This document shows, in pieces, positions 55,250 to 64,000 of a stretch of DNA of 64,000 nt. Location of the stretch: assembly GCF_008017805.1 (NCBI RefSeq), contig NZ_VRTT01000004.1, positions 94,709 to 158,708 of the forward strand. Reading direction: 5' to 3'. The notes beneath the pieces were generated by a model that was not told the origin of the DNA, made no database searches, and was given only the letters and a program-made list of their open reading frames with translations. The stretch's first letter is position 1; each line of letters begins with the position of its first letter. This DNA comes from Paenibacillus sp. N3.4. GTDB taxonomy: Bacteria; Bacillota; Bacilli; Paenibacillales; NBRC-103111. The position numbers were made by a program, and so were the translations under genes.

Positions 55250-57499
55250 GTGAAAACTTTAGTCATTGCAGAAAAACCGGATATGGGTCGCAATATTGCT
55301 TCAGCTATCGAGCCGAAGGCTGTTAACAAGCGTTCTCATCTCGAAGGGGAAACCTACATTATCACCTGGGCAATCGGCCACTTGATTGAGTTGGCTGAAC
55401 CAGACCAATACGATGATAAATATAAAAAGTGGAGCATCGATCATTTGCCCATTATCCCGGACAATTTCAAGCTCGTTCCTAATCCGCGGACGTATGATCA
55501 ATTGAAAGTCATTGCGGAGCTGGCCAAAAAATGCGATAAGCTGGTTAATGCTTGCGATGCTGGGCGTGAAGGTCAACATATCTTCTCGCTTATTCAGCGG
55601 CATCTTGGCCTTAAGCATCCTGTAAAGCGGTTGTGGATTTCTGATTTAACCTCAGAAACGATCCGCCATGGCTTCGCTACTTTAAAGGATGGCTCCGAAT
55701 ATGAGAATCTAACTCGCGCGGCGCGCTCCCGAAGTGAAGCCGACTGGCTGATTGGGATGAACGGATCTCGTGCCTTCACCACCAAACATAACGTACTACT
55801 TTCCGTTGGCCGTGTACAGACGCCTGTTTTGGCTCTCATCTATGATCGTCAGAAACAGATAGAAGCCTTTTCTTCCTTGAAGTTTTACGAGCTTGAAGGG
55901 TATTTTACACAAGGAATGACGACTTACAAAGGAATGTGGCAAGGGGAGCGCTTAACTGACCAGGCAAAGGTTGAAGCTCTTGCAGTTAAAGTGAAAGGCA
56001 AGCCAGCCCGCATCACATCCTATGAAGTCAAGGATACGAAGGAATACCCCTTTAAATTGTATGATTTAACGCTGCTGCAGCGTGAAGCTAACGGGAAATA
56101 CGCCTTTTCAGCAAAGAAAACATTAGATACCGCGCAAGCGCTTTATGAGAAACATAAGGTTATTTCCTATCCAAGGACGAATTCAAATTATGTGACGGAG
56201 CAAAATATTCCCGAAATGCATAAATCGTTATCGGCTTTGCAAGGAACAGCCTATAATGATCTTGTGCAAGGGGCCAATCGGAATTTAGTGCATAAAAACA
56301 ATAAGTTCATTTGCAATCCGAGCAAAGTAGAAGATCACCATGCGATTCTGCCAACGAATCGAAAAGCAAGCGGACTGACTCCCGATGAGCAGAAATTATA
56401 TGATTTGATTGTGAGGCGTTTCTTATCGCAGTTTTATCCCCCAGCTGAGTATAAAGTGCATACCGTCATGACTGAGGTCGAGCAGGAATTGTTTAAAACG
56501 ACGGTTAAGGAGCTGCTTCAACTAGGCTGGAAGGTCATTTATGCCGACCAGAAAAAAGAAAAGGTGAAAAGCGCGAAGGGGAAAGAGAAGGAAGAGGAAG
56601 ACGAGGAAGAGGTTGAAGTAAGTGAACCCTTCTCCGTTGATCCGCAGCAGGAAGTCACTTGCAGCGATGCCATCGTGAAGGAGAAAGACACACAACCGCC
56701 TAAGCATTTTACCGAAGGAACCTTGCTTAAAGCGATGGAAAGCGCGGGCAAGCAGATTGAGGATGAGGAGCTCCGCGATGCGATGAAAGATTCCGGACTT
56801 GGCACCCCTGCGACGCGTGCAGCAACCATTGAGCGCTTGAAGAAAGTCGGTTACGTCGATATGCAGGGTAAAAAAATCCTCCTGACGCAGAAGGGCCGTA
56901 CTGTTGTTGAACTGATTCGCGGAGCAGGAATCGAACTGCTCACCTCACCGGAAATGACCGGACAATGGGAGCGCAGATTGAATGAAATTTCTCGCGGTAC
57001 AGCTTCGGATGAGCAATTTATGTTCAACGTGAAAAAGTTCGCGACGCTTATCGTGGATAAGGTGCGTGTGCAGCCCAGAGCCTTGAAGACGGCTTTTGAA
57101 GGAGAAACGCCTTCTGCTGGCCCTGCCAAACGAGGCACAACACGCTCGGCTGCAAAAACCGGTGAAACAAAGACAACTGCTGCCGTTAAAAAAGCAGCTC
57201 CAGCGAAACAAACGGACGGAGCTCCGGCTTTTTTGGCGACATGTCCAAGACCTGGCTGTGGGGGATCCTTATTTATGGGACGAAAAGGTTACGGCTGTTC
57301 GCATTATAAGGAAGGGTGCAAGTTTGTGATCTGGAAAGAAAGCTATGGTCGCAATTTAACGGACTCTCAGATCCAAGCACTTGTGACCAAAGGCAAAACA
57401 ACGAAGCTTAAAATCGTTCTCGAAGACGGCACAGCCGCGGAGGGACGAATTGTCCTAAAAGATGTTCATACAGGAGAACTTAGCACGGAAACAGAATAA
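55250..57499 (+). CDS. topB: DNA topoisomerase III
   Basis: 749 residues from GTG 55250 (SD AGAGGT). N-terminal Toprim domain (LVIAEKPDMGRNIA, NACDAGREGQHIF), the IGMNGSRAFT and SVGRVQTPVLALI segments, and the catalytic tyrosine in ISYPRTNSNYV identify type IA topoisomerase III. An acidic insert (KEKEEEDEEEVEV, about 445) and a Lys/Ala-rich linker (about 625-655) precede a C-terminal zinc finger (CPRPGCGGSLF, GCSHYKEGCKF). Decatenates DNA during replication and repair. Confidence 0.93.
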   Translation: MKTLVIAEKPDMGRNIASAIEPKAVNKRSHLEGETYIITWAIGHLIELAEPDQYDDKYKKWSIDHLPIIPDNFKLVPNPRTYDQLKVIAELAKKCDKLVNACDAGREGQHIFSLIQRHLGLKHPVKRLWISDLTSETIRHGFATLKDGSEYENLTRAARSRSEADWLIGMNGSRAFTTKHNVLLSVGRVQTPVLALIYDRQKQIEAFSSLKFYELEGYFTQGMTTYKGMWQGERLTDQAKVEALAVKVKGKPARITSYEVKDTKEYPFKLYDLTLLQREANGKYAFSAKKTLDTAQALYEKHKVISYPRTNSNYVTEQNIPEMHKSLSALQGTAYNDLVQGANRNLVHKNNKFICNPSKVEDHHAILPTNRKASGLTPDEQKLYDLIVRRFLSQFYPPAEYKVHTVMTEVEQELFKTTVKELLQLGWKVIYADQKKEKVKSAKGKEKEEEDEEEVEVSEPFSVDPQQEVTCSDAIVKEKDTQPPKHFTEGTLLKAMESAGKQIEDEELRDAMKDSGLGTPATRAATIERLKKVGYVDMQGKKILLTQKGRTVVELIRGAGIELLTSPEMTGQWERRLNEISRGTASDEQFMFNVKKFATLIVDKVRVQPRALKTAFEGETPSAGPAKRGTTRSAAKTGETKTTAAVKKAAPAKQTDGAPAFLATCPRPGCGGSLFMGRKGYGCSHYKEGCKFVIWKESYGRNLTDSQIQALVTKGKTTKLKIVLEDGTAAEGRIVLKDVHTGELSTETE

Positions 57500-57511
57500 A
57501 GGGGAACTGGA

Positions 57512-58213
57512 ATGAGTATTTTGAAAAACGATTGGTCATCTTTCCTAGCGGCGGAATTCGAAGCGCCCTACTATCAAGCATTGCAATTATTTCTAAGAGA
57601 TGAATATGAGCGATATACCGTGTATCCAGAAGAAGCGGATATTTTTAACGCGCTGCATCTTACTTCCCATGCCGATACCAAAGTCGTTATCCTAGGACAA
57701 GATCCCTATCACGGAAAAGGCCAAGCGCATGGACTTAGTTTTTCCGTTAAACCGGGTATACAAGTACCGCCTTCTTTACAAAATATGTATAAAGAGCTAA
57801 AGACGGATCTAGGCTGTTACGTTCCGGATCACGGTAATTTGGTGAAATGGGCTGAACAAGGCGTACTGTTGTTAAATACGGCTCTTACTGTGCGAGCGGA
57901 TACGCCTAATTCCCATAAAGGTAAAGGTTGGGAACGTTTCACCGATCAAGTGATTCGCGCATTAAATGAGCGGGAACAACCGGTTGTTTTTGTTCTGTGG
58001 GGTAGTCATGCTCAAGCGAAGCAAAGCCTCATTGATACGGAGAAACATGTTATTATTAAATCCGTACATCCTAGTCCACTCTCTTCATATCGTGGATTTT
58101 TTGACAGTAAGCCATTTTCAAAAGTTAATACGCATCTGAAGCAATTGGGGATGACTGAAATTAATTGGCAAATTCCAAATTTAGTTCAAACAGGGAGTGC
58201 AAAACATGAATGA
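57512..58213 (+). CDS. ung: uracil-DNA glycosylase
   Basis: 233 residues. [21 protein letters not shown] holds the catalytic Asp water-activating loop; LLLNTALTV and [11 protein letters not shown] (catalytic His, leucine intercalation loop) are intact. Removes uracil from DNA. SD AAAGGGGA, 12 bases after topB, so likely co-transcribed. Confidence 0.96.
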   Translation: MSILKNDWSSFLAAEFEAPYYQALQLFLRDEYERYTVYPEEADIFNALHLTSHADTKVVILGQDPYHGKGQAHGLSFSVKPGIQVPPSLQNMYKELKTDLGCYVPDHGNLVKWAEQGVLLLNTALTVRADTPNSHKGKGWERFTDQVIRALNEREQPVVFVLWGSHAQAKQSLIDTEKHVIIKSVHPSPLSSYRGFFDSKPFSKVNTHLKQLGMTEINWQIPNLVQTGSAKHE

Positions 58214-58541
58214 AGAGACACAGTTTATTTATGTCTTACGTTTGCTTCCTGAGTTTCTAACGCGAAGTAACTGGACCGAACGAGAAGAGAAAGTGCTCGA
58301 AGAGCACTTCCAATATCTCCTTCAGCTTAAAGAAGATGGTGAGCTTATTTTGGCCGGAAAAACGCAAAACTTCGATGAAAGCACATTTGAAACCGTCATT
58401 CTCAGCGTAGATAATGCGGTAGAAGCAACTCTGATTATGGAGCAGGACCCGGCCGTTGCCAATCGGTTGATGTCGAGCGAGTTGTTTCCCTACCGAATTG
58501 CCGTAATGAAAAATGAAATCGATGATTTGCGCTTCAAATAA
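58206..58541 (+). CDS. YciI family protein
   Basis: 111 residues from ATG 58206, overlapping the ung end by eight bases. [35 protein letters not shown] and [33 protein letters not shown] in parts follow the YciI dimeric ferredoxin-like fold with its His-Asp pair (His in EEHFQYL, Asp in MEQDPA). Enzymatic role unclear in most members. Confidence 0.85.
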   Translation: MNEETQFIYVLRLLPEFLTRSNWTEREEKVLEEHFQYLLQLKEDGELILAGKTQNFDESTFETVILSVDNAVEATLIMEQDPAVANRLMSSELFPYRIAVMKNEIDDLRFK

Positions 58542-59164
58542 TAGGATTGACATGGATGATTTCGAGCCCACTATCACAATCCTTGCCTGTCTCATATGAG
58601 CGATTCCCAAGTAGATGAGATAATGCTGAATCATGTTCAGGCAGGCCGCTTTGCAGCGCTTGAATCGCAGCTTGAAAACTTTTTTCCCATCCTCCATGGT
58701 GATATCCAACAACTCCCACACACTATAGGTATACGTTTCCTTCAGATCCGTAGGACAATTCCAAACCGCCTTAGCTTCGTTTAAATAATCAAGCTGGGGT
58801 GGTTTTTTGCCGTATAAGGAAAAGACTCTCCTACGTAAAGGTGTTTCCAGACAGGTGTTTTCCAGGTAGGAAGTCCGAGCTTTTGCTGAATGATCTTTGT
58901 ATCCATAATCATTTCAAAACGTTGATGATCCCATTTCCTGAAACCGGATTTGTGAAAAACATAGGGATGCATGGTACGATCCAGGATGTGATGTGTAAGG
59001 AACCCAAGCACATAGACGACAGCCGGATTATATAATCCTCTACCTTTTACTTGGCGCAGCAAATCCATCAAAAAAGGCCCGCACGCTTCCTTATGCATGA
59101 GGCTTCCTAGCTCATTTAGCGTCTTGTCTTTTTTCCAGGGGAGGAAATTGTGATAGATATAGAT
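58534..59164 (-). pseudogene. zinc-dependent phospholipase C-family remnant
   Basis: Reads from an in-frame stop at 59165 as YHNFLPWKKDKTLNELGSL, then LGFLTHHILDRTMHPYV (zinc-binding His/Asp), typical of the Zn_dep_PLPC family. The expected N-terminal 40-50 residues (with the first zinc ligands) are absent, so the gene is truly 5'-truncated. Two further breaks follow: six T at 58803-58808 (seven would give TAKKPPQLDYLNEAK) and four A at 58675-58678 (five would give KKVFQAAIQALQSG). The C-terminus ends HVNPII at 58534, overlapping the YciI gene. Non-functional remnant. Confidence 0.75.
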
Positions 59165-59318
59165 TTAGAGTTGTTTTAACATAGTGCATAAGGCTGAGGG
59201 CACATTTCGCGGACTTTTTTTAATCCTAATCAGAATATGGCAGGAATCATCTTCCTGTCGTCGAATTCAAACCCGTGGTGATAACAGCTTCCAATTGTGT
59301 GATAAAGATGGGAGATAA

Positions 59319-61568
59319 ATGAATATGGTCAATAATCCGCTGGATTTGAAAATCAGTGCAGATCCGGACAATATTCTAGATCTGCTTAGAAGAAAGGTGC
59401 CAACCTCTGACGCGGCTTTCGAGAACGCACCAATTGGTATGGCCTATATTTCGCTCAACGGGCTTTGGTTAAAGATCAACGACTATCTTAGCTCTATTCT
59501 TGGATATTCACAAGAGGATCTGCTGTACAGAGAGGTTAAGGAGATATCCTTGCTTGAGGAAGCTCATAAATATGAGGCTTTAAAGGAAAAATTGCTTACA
59601 GCGGAAATAAAGTCTTTTCAAATGGAACACCGAATTCGACACAAAGAAGGATATCTGATGTGGGTGGAGTGTGGGATATCGCTCATCCGTGATCGAGAGA
59701 ATCAGCCTTTATATTTTATTTCCCACTTGAGAAACATGTCGCGTAAATCGGAGATCGAGCGTAAGCCTGATGAAAGCGAACAGCGCTATGAATCATTGAT
59801 TGAACATAATCCTGCGGGCATTTTAACTTGCGATCTGAAGGGCATGATCATAAGTGTTAATCCTGCCATGGAACGGATCTTAGGGTTTGTGGAAATGGAG
59901 ATGCTTGGCAGGCCTATTAACTTTTTTTTGGAAGGCAAGGAACATGAAGAACGTTCTCCTTATCGGATTATTTTTTCAGAGACAGATAATTACATGATTC
60001 GAGTTCGACATAAGAATGGGGATATGATCGAATTAGGTTTGAAGCATGTTCCCATTTATGTGAATGACATTATAGAAGGCATATATATTATTGCAAAAGA
60101 TATTACACAGCATAACAAGGATCGTGAATCACTGAGAGCCGCTCAACAAGACCTTCATGATACCGTGCGCAGACAGCAAGGAATGACAATGAAATTTAGG
60201 CAAATGAAGGGGAAGTTTATACATACGTTGTGCGATGGTGAGCTGCTTTATAGATTGGGTTACAAACCATCTCATATCATCGGAAATGGGTTATACGAAA
60301 TATGGCCATTTTATAAGGCTGCCAATATGGAGAAATATTATCGCCGCGCCTGGAATGGCGAACAAAATGTCATGTATGAGGCAACCTTCCGAGGCATTAC
60401 CTATTTGACGTCGTTGCGACCGATTTTGGAAAATGGAAAAGTCATTGAAGTGATTGGATCTTGTGTAGACATTACTGAACGAAAGCATATGGAAACAGAG
60501 CTGAGAGAAACGAAGGAGCTTCTGGAATCCTTTATCAATAATACGACGGACGCCATCTGTGTGCTTGATTTGCGCTCCAGAGTGATTTCTGTGAATGCTG
60601 CGTATGAACATGTTTTTGGCTGGAATCAGGACGAACTTAAAGGTCAACCTTTACCTATATATCCGGATTTTTTGGAAGAACAGCGAAAAGAAATATACGA
60701 AATGCTGAAAGCCGGAAAGCAAATATCAGGTTTGGAAACGGTACGGAAACGCAAGGATGGCCTGATTGTGCACGTAAGTGTTACCAAGACACCCATTAAG
60801 AATGAAAAGGGTGAAATCATCGGTTTTGCAGGTATAACACGCGACATTACAGAGCGAAAACGAACGGAGGAATTGTTGCGTAAATCAGATAAGCTGTCCG
60901 TCGCTGGTCAATTGGCAGCAGGACTTGCTCATGAAATTAGAAACCCGCTCACTTCGCTTCGCGGATTTTTGCAGCTATTGCAAAACGATATGAGCGGGAA
61001 ACAGCATTATTTTGACATTATGCTTTCTGAATTGGATCGTATTAACTTTATTGTCAGTGAGTTTCTAGTTATCGCTAAGCCTGAAGCCATTCATTATAAG
61101 CAAAGTAAGCTTAAAGATATTTTACAGACGGTTATTGCACTGCTGGATACACAAGCGTTGCTTTGCAATGTCGAGCTTATACTTGAATTTGAGTCTGAAA
61201 TTCCGGAAATCGTCTGTTCAGAAATGCATTTGAAGCAATTATTTATTAATTTGGTCAAAAATGCCATCGAGGCCATTCCCAGAGATGGTCATATAAGAAT
61301 GACCGTGTCCCAACAGGGAGACGATTTGATTCGAGTTAGGACCCAAGATAACGGTTGCGGTATCCCGGAAGAACGCCTCAAGCAGCTCGGCGAACCCTTC
61401 TACACCACGAAGGAAAAAGGAACCGGTCTCGGACTTATGATGTGTTTCAAAATTGTTGAGGCGCACAAAGGCACGATGTCGATTCAAAGCCATATGGGAG
61501 AAGGAACGATCATTGATGTGTATTTGCCGAAACAGCCGCCTGCGCGGTGTGCAATAGAGTTATCATAG
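59319..61568 (+). CDS. multi-PAS sensor histidine kinase
   Basis: 749 residues, no membrane segment. Four PAS modules: about 35-150 (AFENAPIGMAYISLNG), 165-275 (EHNPAGILTCDLKGM), 285-390 (KFIHTLCDGELLYRLGY), 400-515 (INNTTDAICVLDLRSRVIS). HisKA has HEIRNPLTSLRGFLQLL with phospho-His near 537. HATPase has NLVKNAIEAI, DNGCGIPEE and KGTGLGLMM. Strongly like the Bacillus sporulation kinases KinA/KinE, and KapB at 3.1 kb makes an input to the Spo0 phosphorelay plausible (inference). ATG 59319 with SD GGGAGA. No response regulator is adjacent, so an orphan kinase. Confidence 0.9.
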   Translation: MNMVNNPLDLKISADPDNILDLLRRKVPTSDAAFENAPIGMAYISLNGLWLKINDYLSSILGYSQEDLLYREVKEISLLEEAHKYEALKEKLLTAEIKSFQMEHRIRHKEGYLMWVECGISLIRDRENQPLYFISHLRNMSRKSEIERKPDESEQRYESLIEHNPAGILTCDLKGMIISVNPAMERILGFVEMEMLGRPINFFLEGKEHEERSPYRIIFSETDNYMIRVRHKNGDMIELGLKHVPIYVNDIIEGIYIIAKDITQHNKDRESLRAAQQDLHDTVRRQQGMTMKFRQMKGKFIHTLCDGELLYRLGYKPSHIIGNGLYEIWPFYKAANMEKYYRRAWNGEQNVMYEATFRGITYLTSLRPILENGKVIEVIGSCVDITERKHMETELRETKELLESFINNTTDAICVLDLRSRVISVNAAYEHVFGWNQDELKGQPLPIYPDFLEEQRKEIYEMLKAGKQISGLETVRKRKDGLIVHVSVTKTPIKNEKGEIIGFAGITRDITERKRTEELLRKSDKLSVAGQLAAGLAHEIRNPLTSLRGFLQLLQNDMSGKQHYFDIMLSELDRINFIVSEFLVIAKPEAIHYKQSKLKDILQTVIALLDTQALLCNVELILEFESEIPEIVCSEMHLKQLFINLVKNAIEAIPRDGHIRMTVSQQGDDLIRVRTQDNGCGIPEERLKQLGEPFYTTKEKGTGLGLMMCFKIVEAHKGTMSIQSHMGEGTIIDVYLPKQPPARCAIELS

Positions 61569-61581
61569 GCTTTCTGAAACA

Positions 61582-61626
61582 AAATCGCCCGTACCTGTGA
61601 TTGCAGCAGGTACGGGCGATTTTTGT
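61582..61626. terminator. strong bidirectional terminator
   Basis: AAAATCGCCCGTACCTG / CAGGTACGGGCGATTTT, 17-bp perfect stem, 9-base loop, T tracts on both sides. Confidence 0.95.
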
Positions 61627-61627
61627 T

Positions 61628-61864
61628 TCAGAAGCTGATGCTAAATTCGTTCATTTCTCTGGAATACCATTGTGTAAGCGGGAGGCCTAAGTCTTTCTCG
61701 GATTGTATTTGCACGGCATCAGGCGTATATTTCACGATTGAACCCGAAGTGACCTGATAATAAACGCCAAGAGAGTCTAATGACCAAACGTAAACAGGTG
61801 TTTGTGCAAGTGCTGCTATAAATATCTCCGTATCTGTTTCCAATAGTTTGGTTCCGTAAATCAT
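61628..61864 (-). CDS. hypothetical protein, 78 aa
   Basis: ATG 61864 with SD CAGAGGTGTG, chosen over an upstream extension that is AT-rich. MIYGTKLLETDTEIFIAAL, TPVYVWSLDSLGVYYQVTSG and a polar C-terminus; beta-rich, cytoplasmic. Family not recognised. Convergent with the kinase, divergent from the DUF3900-like gene. Confidence 0.6.
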   Translation of the reverse strand: MIYGTKLLETDTEIFIAALAQTPVYVWSLDSLGVYYQVTSGSIVKYTPDAVQIQSEKDLGLPLTQWYSREMNEFSISF

Positions 61865-62030
61865 CGTCACACCTCTGTCTTGTTTTTTGGATGAAATAGA
61901 GCTTATTAATAGAGACATCACGAAATGGGAATATATCACATGCGAAGATATATTTTTTGTGGCGTTCTTTTTTAGAGGAAGTACAATCAGAGATGTCTGT
62001 TTTTTATTATGATACCCAGGGAGAACCAAC

Positions 62031-63095
62031 ATGAAATTCGGAATTAAATATATATCTTTTTTTGTTATTCAGGGCGAGGGACCGGATGCTGCTTCCAAAA
62101 ATTATCGTCATTATCAAACATTGGACGAAACGGATTATGAGGATAGCGACCTCCAGCTGTTTCTGGACGGTGAATTAGCCCGTATTGCCAAACGTAAAGT
62201 TGATCGTAATCCCAGAGCTGAGCAGGTACCAACAAAAATCGGTCGGTTTATCACGGAACCGGGCTTTGAGTTAGACAGTAACCCGAATTACAATGTGTTT
62301 GCTAGGCTGCGGTTTGCGGAGAATAAGCAAGATTTTCTGAATGTAAGTGATGAGCTGCTCAATGCCTACTTACATACCAGTGCAGTCAGAGGCGGAGCTT
62401 TTCTTGTGGCAAGCGCCAAGCTCAATCAATATTTCGATGATCCGTTTGTATTTATCCTCAAGTGTGACTTTGAGCCGAAAATAGCCCGTATCACAGATGA
62501 GAAGAGCTTGCTCAATCACGTTGAAATGGCGATTAATGCAAAAAATATGAAATCGATTCTCTACCCCTTTATGCCGGAGGAGGGCATGCTGGAACCTTCA
62601 GAGCTCAAAATACATCAAGCTTCACATGCTCGCTATTTTGAGGATTTCCTAAAATATGTAGAATATGAGCAATCCATGCCGGAAATTTTGCATCATCAGG
62701 TGCTTGGGTTGGTTCAACAACAATTAGAAAGAGATTATGAGCATAAACCGGAAGAAAGGGAACAAGAAGAAAAGGATTTAGAGATATGGGCGGCAAGTGA
62801 AAAGCGCGAGCTTCAAGAGAAATGGACCCCTACACAAGTCATGGAGGCCGCGAATTATTTGGTCGATCAGAAACCGGACTTGGAAATGCGCATTAAACTT
62901 GATCATATTACCGTGAAGGCGCAATTGGCTGATTACGGGCGTAAGGTACACATTGCCAGACAAGGTGAGCGATATGTGATTCTGATTGAAGGTGAATACC
63001 TGCATTTTGAAAAGGGGGTCTCTCCGGTGGAACTCTTGAAGCCTGATGATCTGCATGAGGTCATTGAGCGTATCGTACAGGGAGAGGGTAATTAG
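62031..63095 (+). CDS. DUF3900-like protein
   Basis: 354 residues. Opens MKFGIKYISFFVIQGEGPDAA and has YLHTSAVRGGAFLVASAKLN near 110, charged helix (about 225-275), and a C-terminal IKLDHITVKAQLADYGRKVHIA. I recall this pattern from Bacillus DUF3900 proteins; the YLHTSAVRGGAFLV part also recalls nucleoid-associated NdpA proteins. Function unknown. SD CCAGGGAG. Monocistronic or with a dNK downstream (120-base gap with its own promoter). Confidence 0.6.
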   Translation: MKFGIKYISFFVIQGEGPDAASKNYRHYQTLDETDYEDSDLQLFLDGELARIAKRKVDRNPRAEQVPTKIGRFITEPGFELDSNPNYNVFARLRFAENKQDFLNVSDELLNAYLHTSAVRGGAFLVASAKLNQYFDDPFVFILKCDFEPKIARITDEKSLLNHVEMAINAKNMKSILYPFMPEEGMLEPSELKIHQASHARYFEDFLKYVEYEQSMPEILHHQVLGLVQQQLERDYEHKPEEREQEEKDLEIWAASEKRELQEKWTPTQVMEAANYLVDQKPDLEMRIKLDHITVKAQLADYGRKVHIARQGERYVILIEGEYLHFEKGVSPVELLKPDDLHEVIERIVQGEGN

Positions 63096-63117
63096 AGATA
63101 CAGACTCAAAGTAAGGG

Positions 63118-63146
63118 TTCACACGATTCGGAATTCCTTGTATAAT
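63118..63146 (+). promoter_or_regulatory. promoter of the deoxynucleoside kinase
   Basis: TTCACA, 17-base spacer, TATAAT, 74 bases before the start codon. Confidence 0.65.
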
Positions 63147-63220
63147 AGGAAGGCTTTAATGCTATTAACAATTTTTTAATAAAATAACGCAGAAGTAGAG
63201 GGGTAAAGGAGGCAATGGCA

Positions 63221-63874
63221 GTGATTGTGGTTGGGGGAATGATCGGACTTGGTAAAACATCTGTATCCACATTACTTGGACAGGAACTGAATTCGAATGT
63301 TTATTATGAAAGTGTGGATGATAATCCCATATTACCGTTGTTTTATACATCAACTCCAGAAGAAATTGAGAGGAAACGATATCCGTTTCTGCTTCAATTA
63401 CACTTTTTGAATACCAGATTTAAGGCAATTAAGGAAGCGTTGGTACATAACAGAAATGTATTGGATAGAAGTATTTATGAAGATTGGTACTTTGCCAAGG
63501 TCAATTTAGAATTAGGACGCATCTCGCAATTAGAATTCGAAATCTATGAAGGTCTTGCCGATAATATGATGTCTGAGCTTGCTGAGCTTCCTAAGAAGGC
63601 GCCGGATTTAATGGTATATCTGAAGGCTTCATTTGAAACAGTCATTCATCGCATTGGGTTACGCGGCCGCAGTTTCGAGCAAGACCAATCACTCGTTGAT
63701 TATTATCGGCAATTGTGGTCCGGTTATGATGACTGGGTTATGAATCATTACAACGCATCGGAAATCTTGATTGTTGATATGGATCGTATCGATGTCGTAA
63801 ACCGTGAACAAGACTCGTTAACTTTAGTTAAAGAGGTACGAGCTAAGTTATCCGAGCTAGGCATCCATGAATAA
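63221..63874 (+). CDS. deoxynucleoside kinase (Dck/Dgk type)
   Basis: 217 residues from GTG 63221 (SD AAAGGAGG with eight-base spacing; ATG 63215 lies only two bases after the SD). P-loop GMIGLGKTS, Glu in YYESVDDNP, DRSIYED (catalytic Asp-Arg) and lid region IGLRGRSFEQD mark the Dck/Dgk family that phosphorylates deoxynucleosides for nucleotide salvage. Only one of the usual dck/dgk pair is in view; the other could lie beyond the window. Confidence 0.9.
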   Translation: MIVVGGMIGLGKTSVSTLLGQELNSNVYYESVDDNPILPLFYTSTPEEIERKRYPFLLQLHFLNTRFKAIKEALVHNRNVLDRSIYEDWYFAKVNLELGRISQLEFEIYEGLADNMMSELAELPKKAPDLMVYLKASFETVIHRIGLRGRSFEQDQSLVDYYRQLWSGYDDWVMNHYNASEILIVDMDRIDVVNREQDSLTLVKEVRAKLSELGIHE

Positions 63875-63900
63875 AATTAACGAAAGACCCCCTCATAACT

Positions 63901-64000
63901 GAGAGGCCACTGAAAAAGTCCACAAAAAATAAACAGGTATCTTTTGCGCAATTTATTTGTGTGAAAGACGCCTGTTTTTTTGTATAATAAAGGTATCAAA
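63901..64000. mobile_element. possible insertion-sequence end (partial)
   Basis: GAGGCCACTGAAAAAGTCC at 63903-63921 resembles the terminal repeats I recall from IS1182-type elements in Paenibacillus. It is followed by a hairpin (AAACAGG..TCTTT / AAAGA..CCTGTTT, then T tract) and TATAAT at 63983, a layout seen upstream of transposase genes. No transposase is visible before the window ends. Confidence 0.35.

Overview
This window looks like a chromosomal segment of a moderate-GC, endospore-forming Bacillota, most likely Paenibacillus or a close relative. That reading rests on gene content and ribosome-binding style: strong AAGGAGG sites with many GTG and TTG starts, KapB (sporulation phosphorelay), a YhcN/YlaJ-type spore lipoprotein, BrxC/YtxJ (bacillithiol redox), FadR-controlled fatty-acid oxidation, YkuE, YojN/YojO and a Cys-type BsaA peroxidase. 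I see no rRNA, tRNA, CRISPR array or complete prophage. One possible insertion-sequence end lies at the extreme right.

Layout. 0-7.7 kb: an ABC-F tail, a YkpA-like ABC-F protein, a thioredoxin-like protein, KapB, a frameshifted Gfo/Idh/MocA oxidoreductase, a TRIC-type channel and small hypotheticals. 7.7-12.4 kb: a MoxR/VWA pair (YojN plus frameshifted YojO), PurT and an acyl-CoA thioesterase. 12.4-20.2 kb: a sulfur block with a complete sulfate ABC transporter (minus strand) and a divergent SsuB ATPase plus DUF4395 protein, followed by a HAD phosphatase, an alpha/beta hydrolase and a YezD-family protein. A TTATTCCGA motif recurs after the promoters here. 20.3-23.1 kb: lipase-like hydrolase, MerR/TipA-type regulator, SnoaL-like protein.

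23.2-35.5 kb is a compact beta-oxidation regulon: fadR-etfB-etfA on the minus strand, and fadF-fadN-fadA-fadE-lcfA-thioesterase diverging on the plus strand. The shared intergenic region carries a near-perfect FadR operator, a 17-bp perfect inverted repeat and a perfect CcpA cre site. Acyl-CoA made by LcfA is oxidised by FadE, FadN and FadA. Electrons pass through EtfAB and probably the membrane Fe-S protein FadF.

35.6-49.4 kb: a PucR regulator broken by an exact 71-bp tandem duplication, a Tat-exported phosphoesterase, BrxC, a PAS-GGDEF-EAL protein, a DMT exporter, an M20 amidohydrolase, a GDSL esterase, hemolysin III, DegV, HelD and BsaA. 49.4-50 kb: the most unusual locus, a structured leader RNA with a 19-codon peptide, mutually exclusive hairpins and an intrinsic terminator, ahead of a stand-alone HisRS-like anticodon-binding domain. 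50-64 kb: PIG-L deacetylase, a YvyF-like protein, a second MoxR/VWA pair (RavA/ViaA type), TopB, Ung, a truncated phospholipase C remnant, a multi-PAS histidine kinase, a DUF3900-like protein and a deoxynucleoside kinase.

A recurrent oddity is that about a dozen genes are interrupted by single-base indels, mostly in short homopolymers. This may reflect sequence error more than biology and should be settled before any of these genes is called dead.
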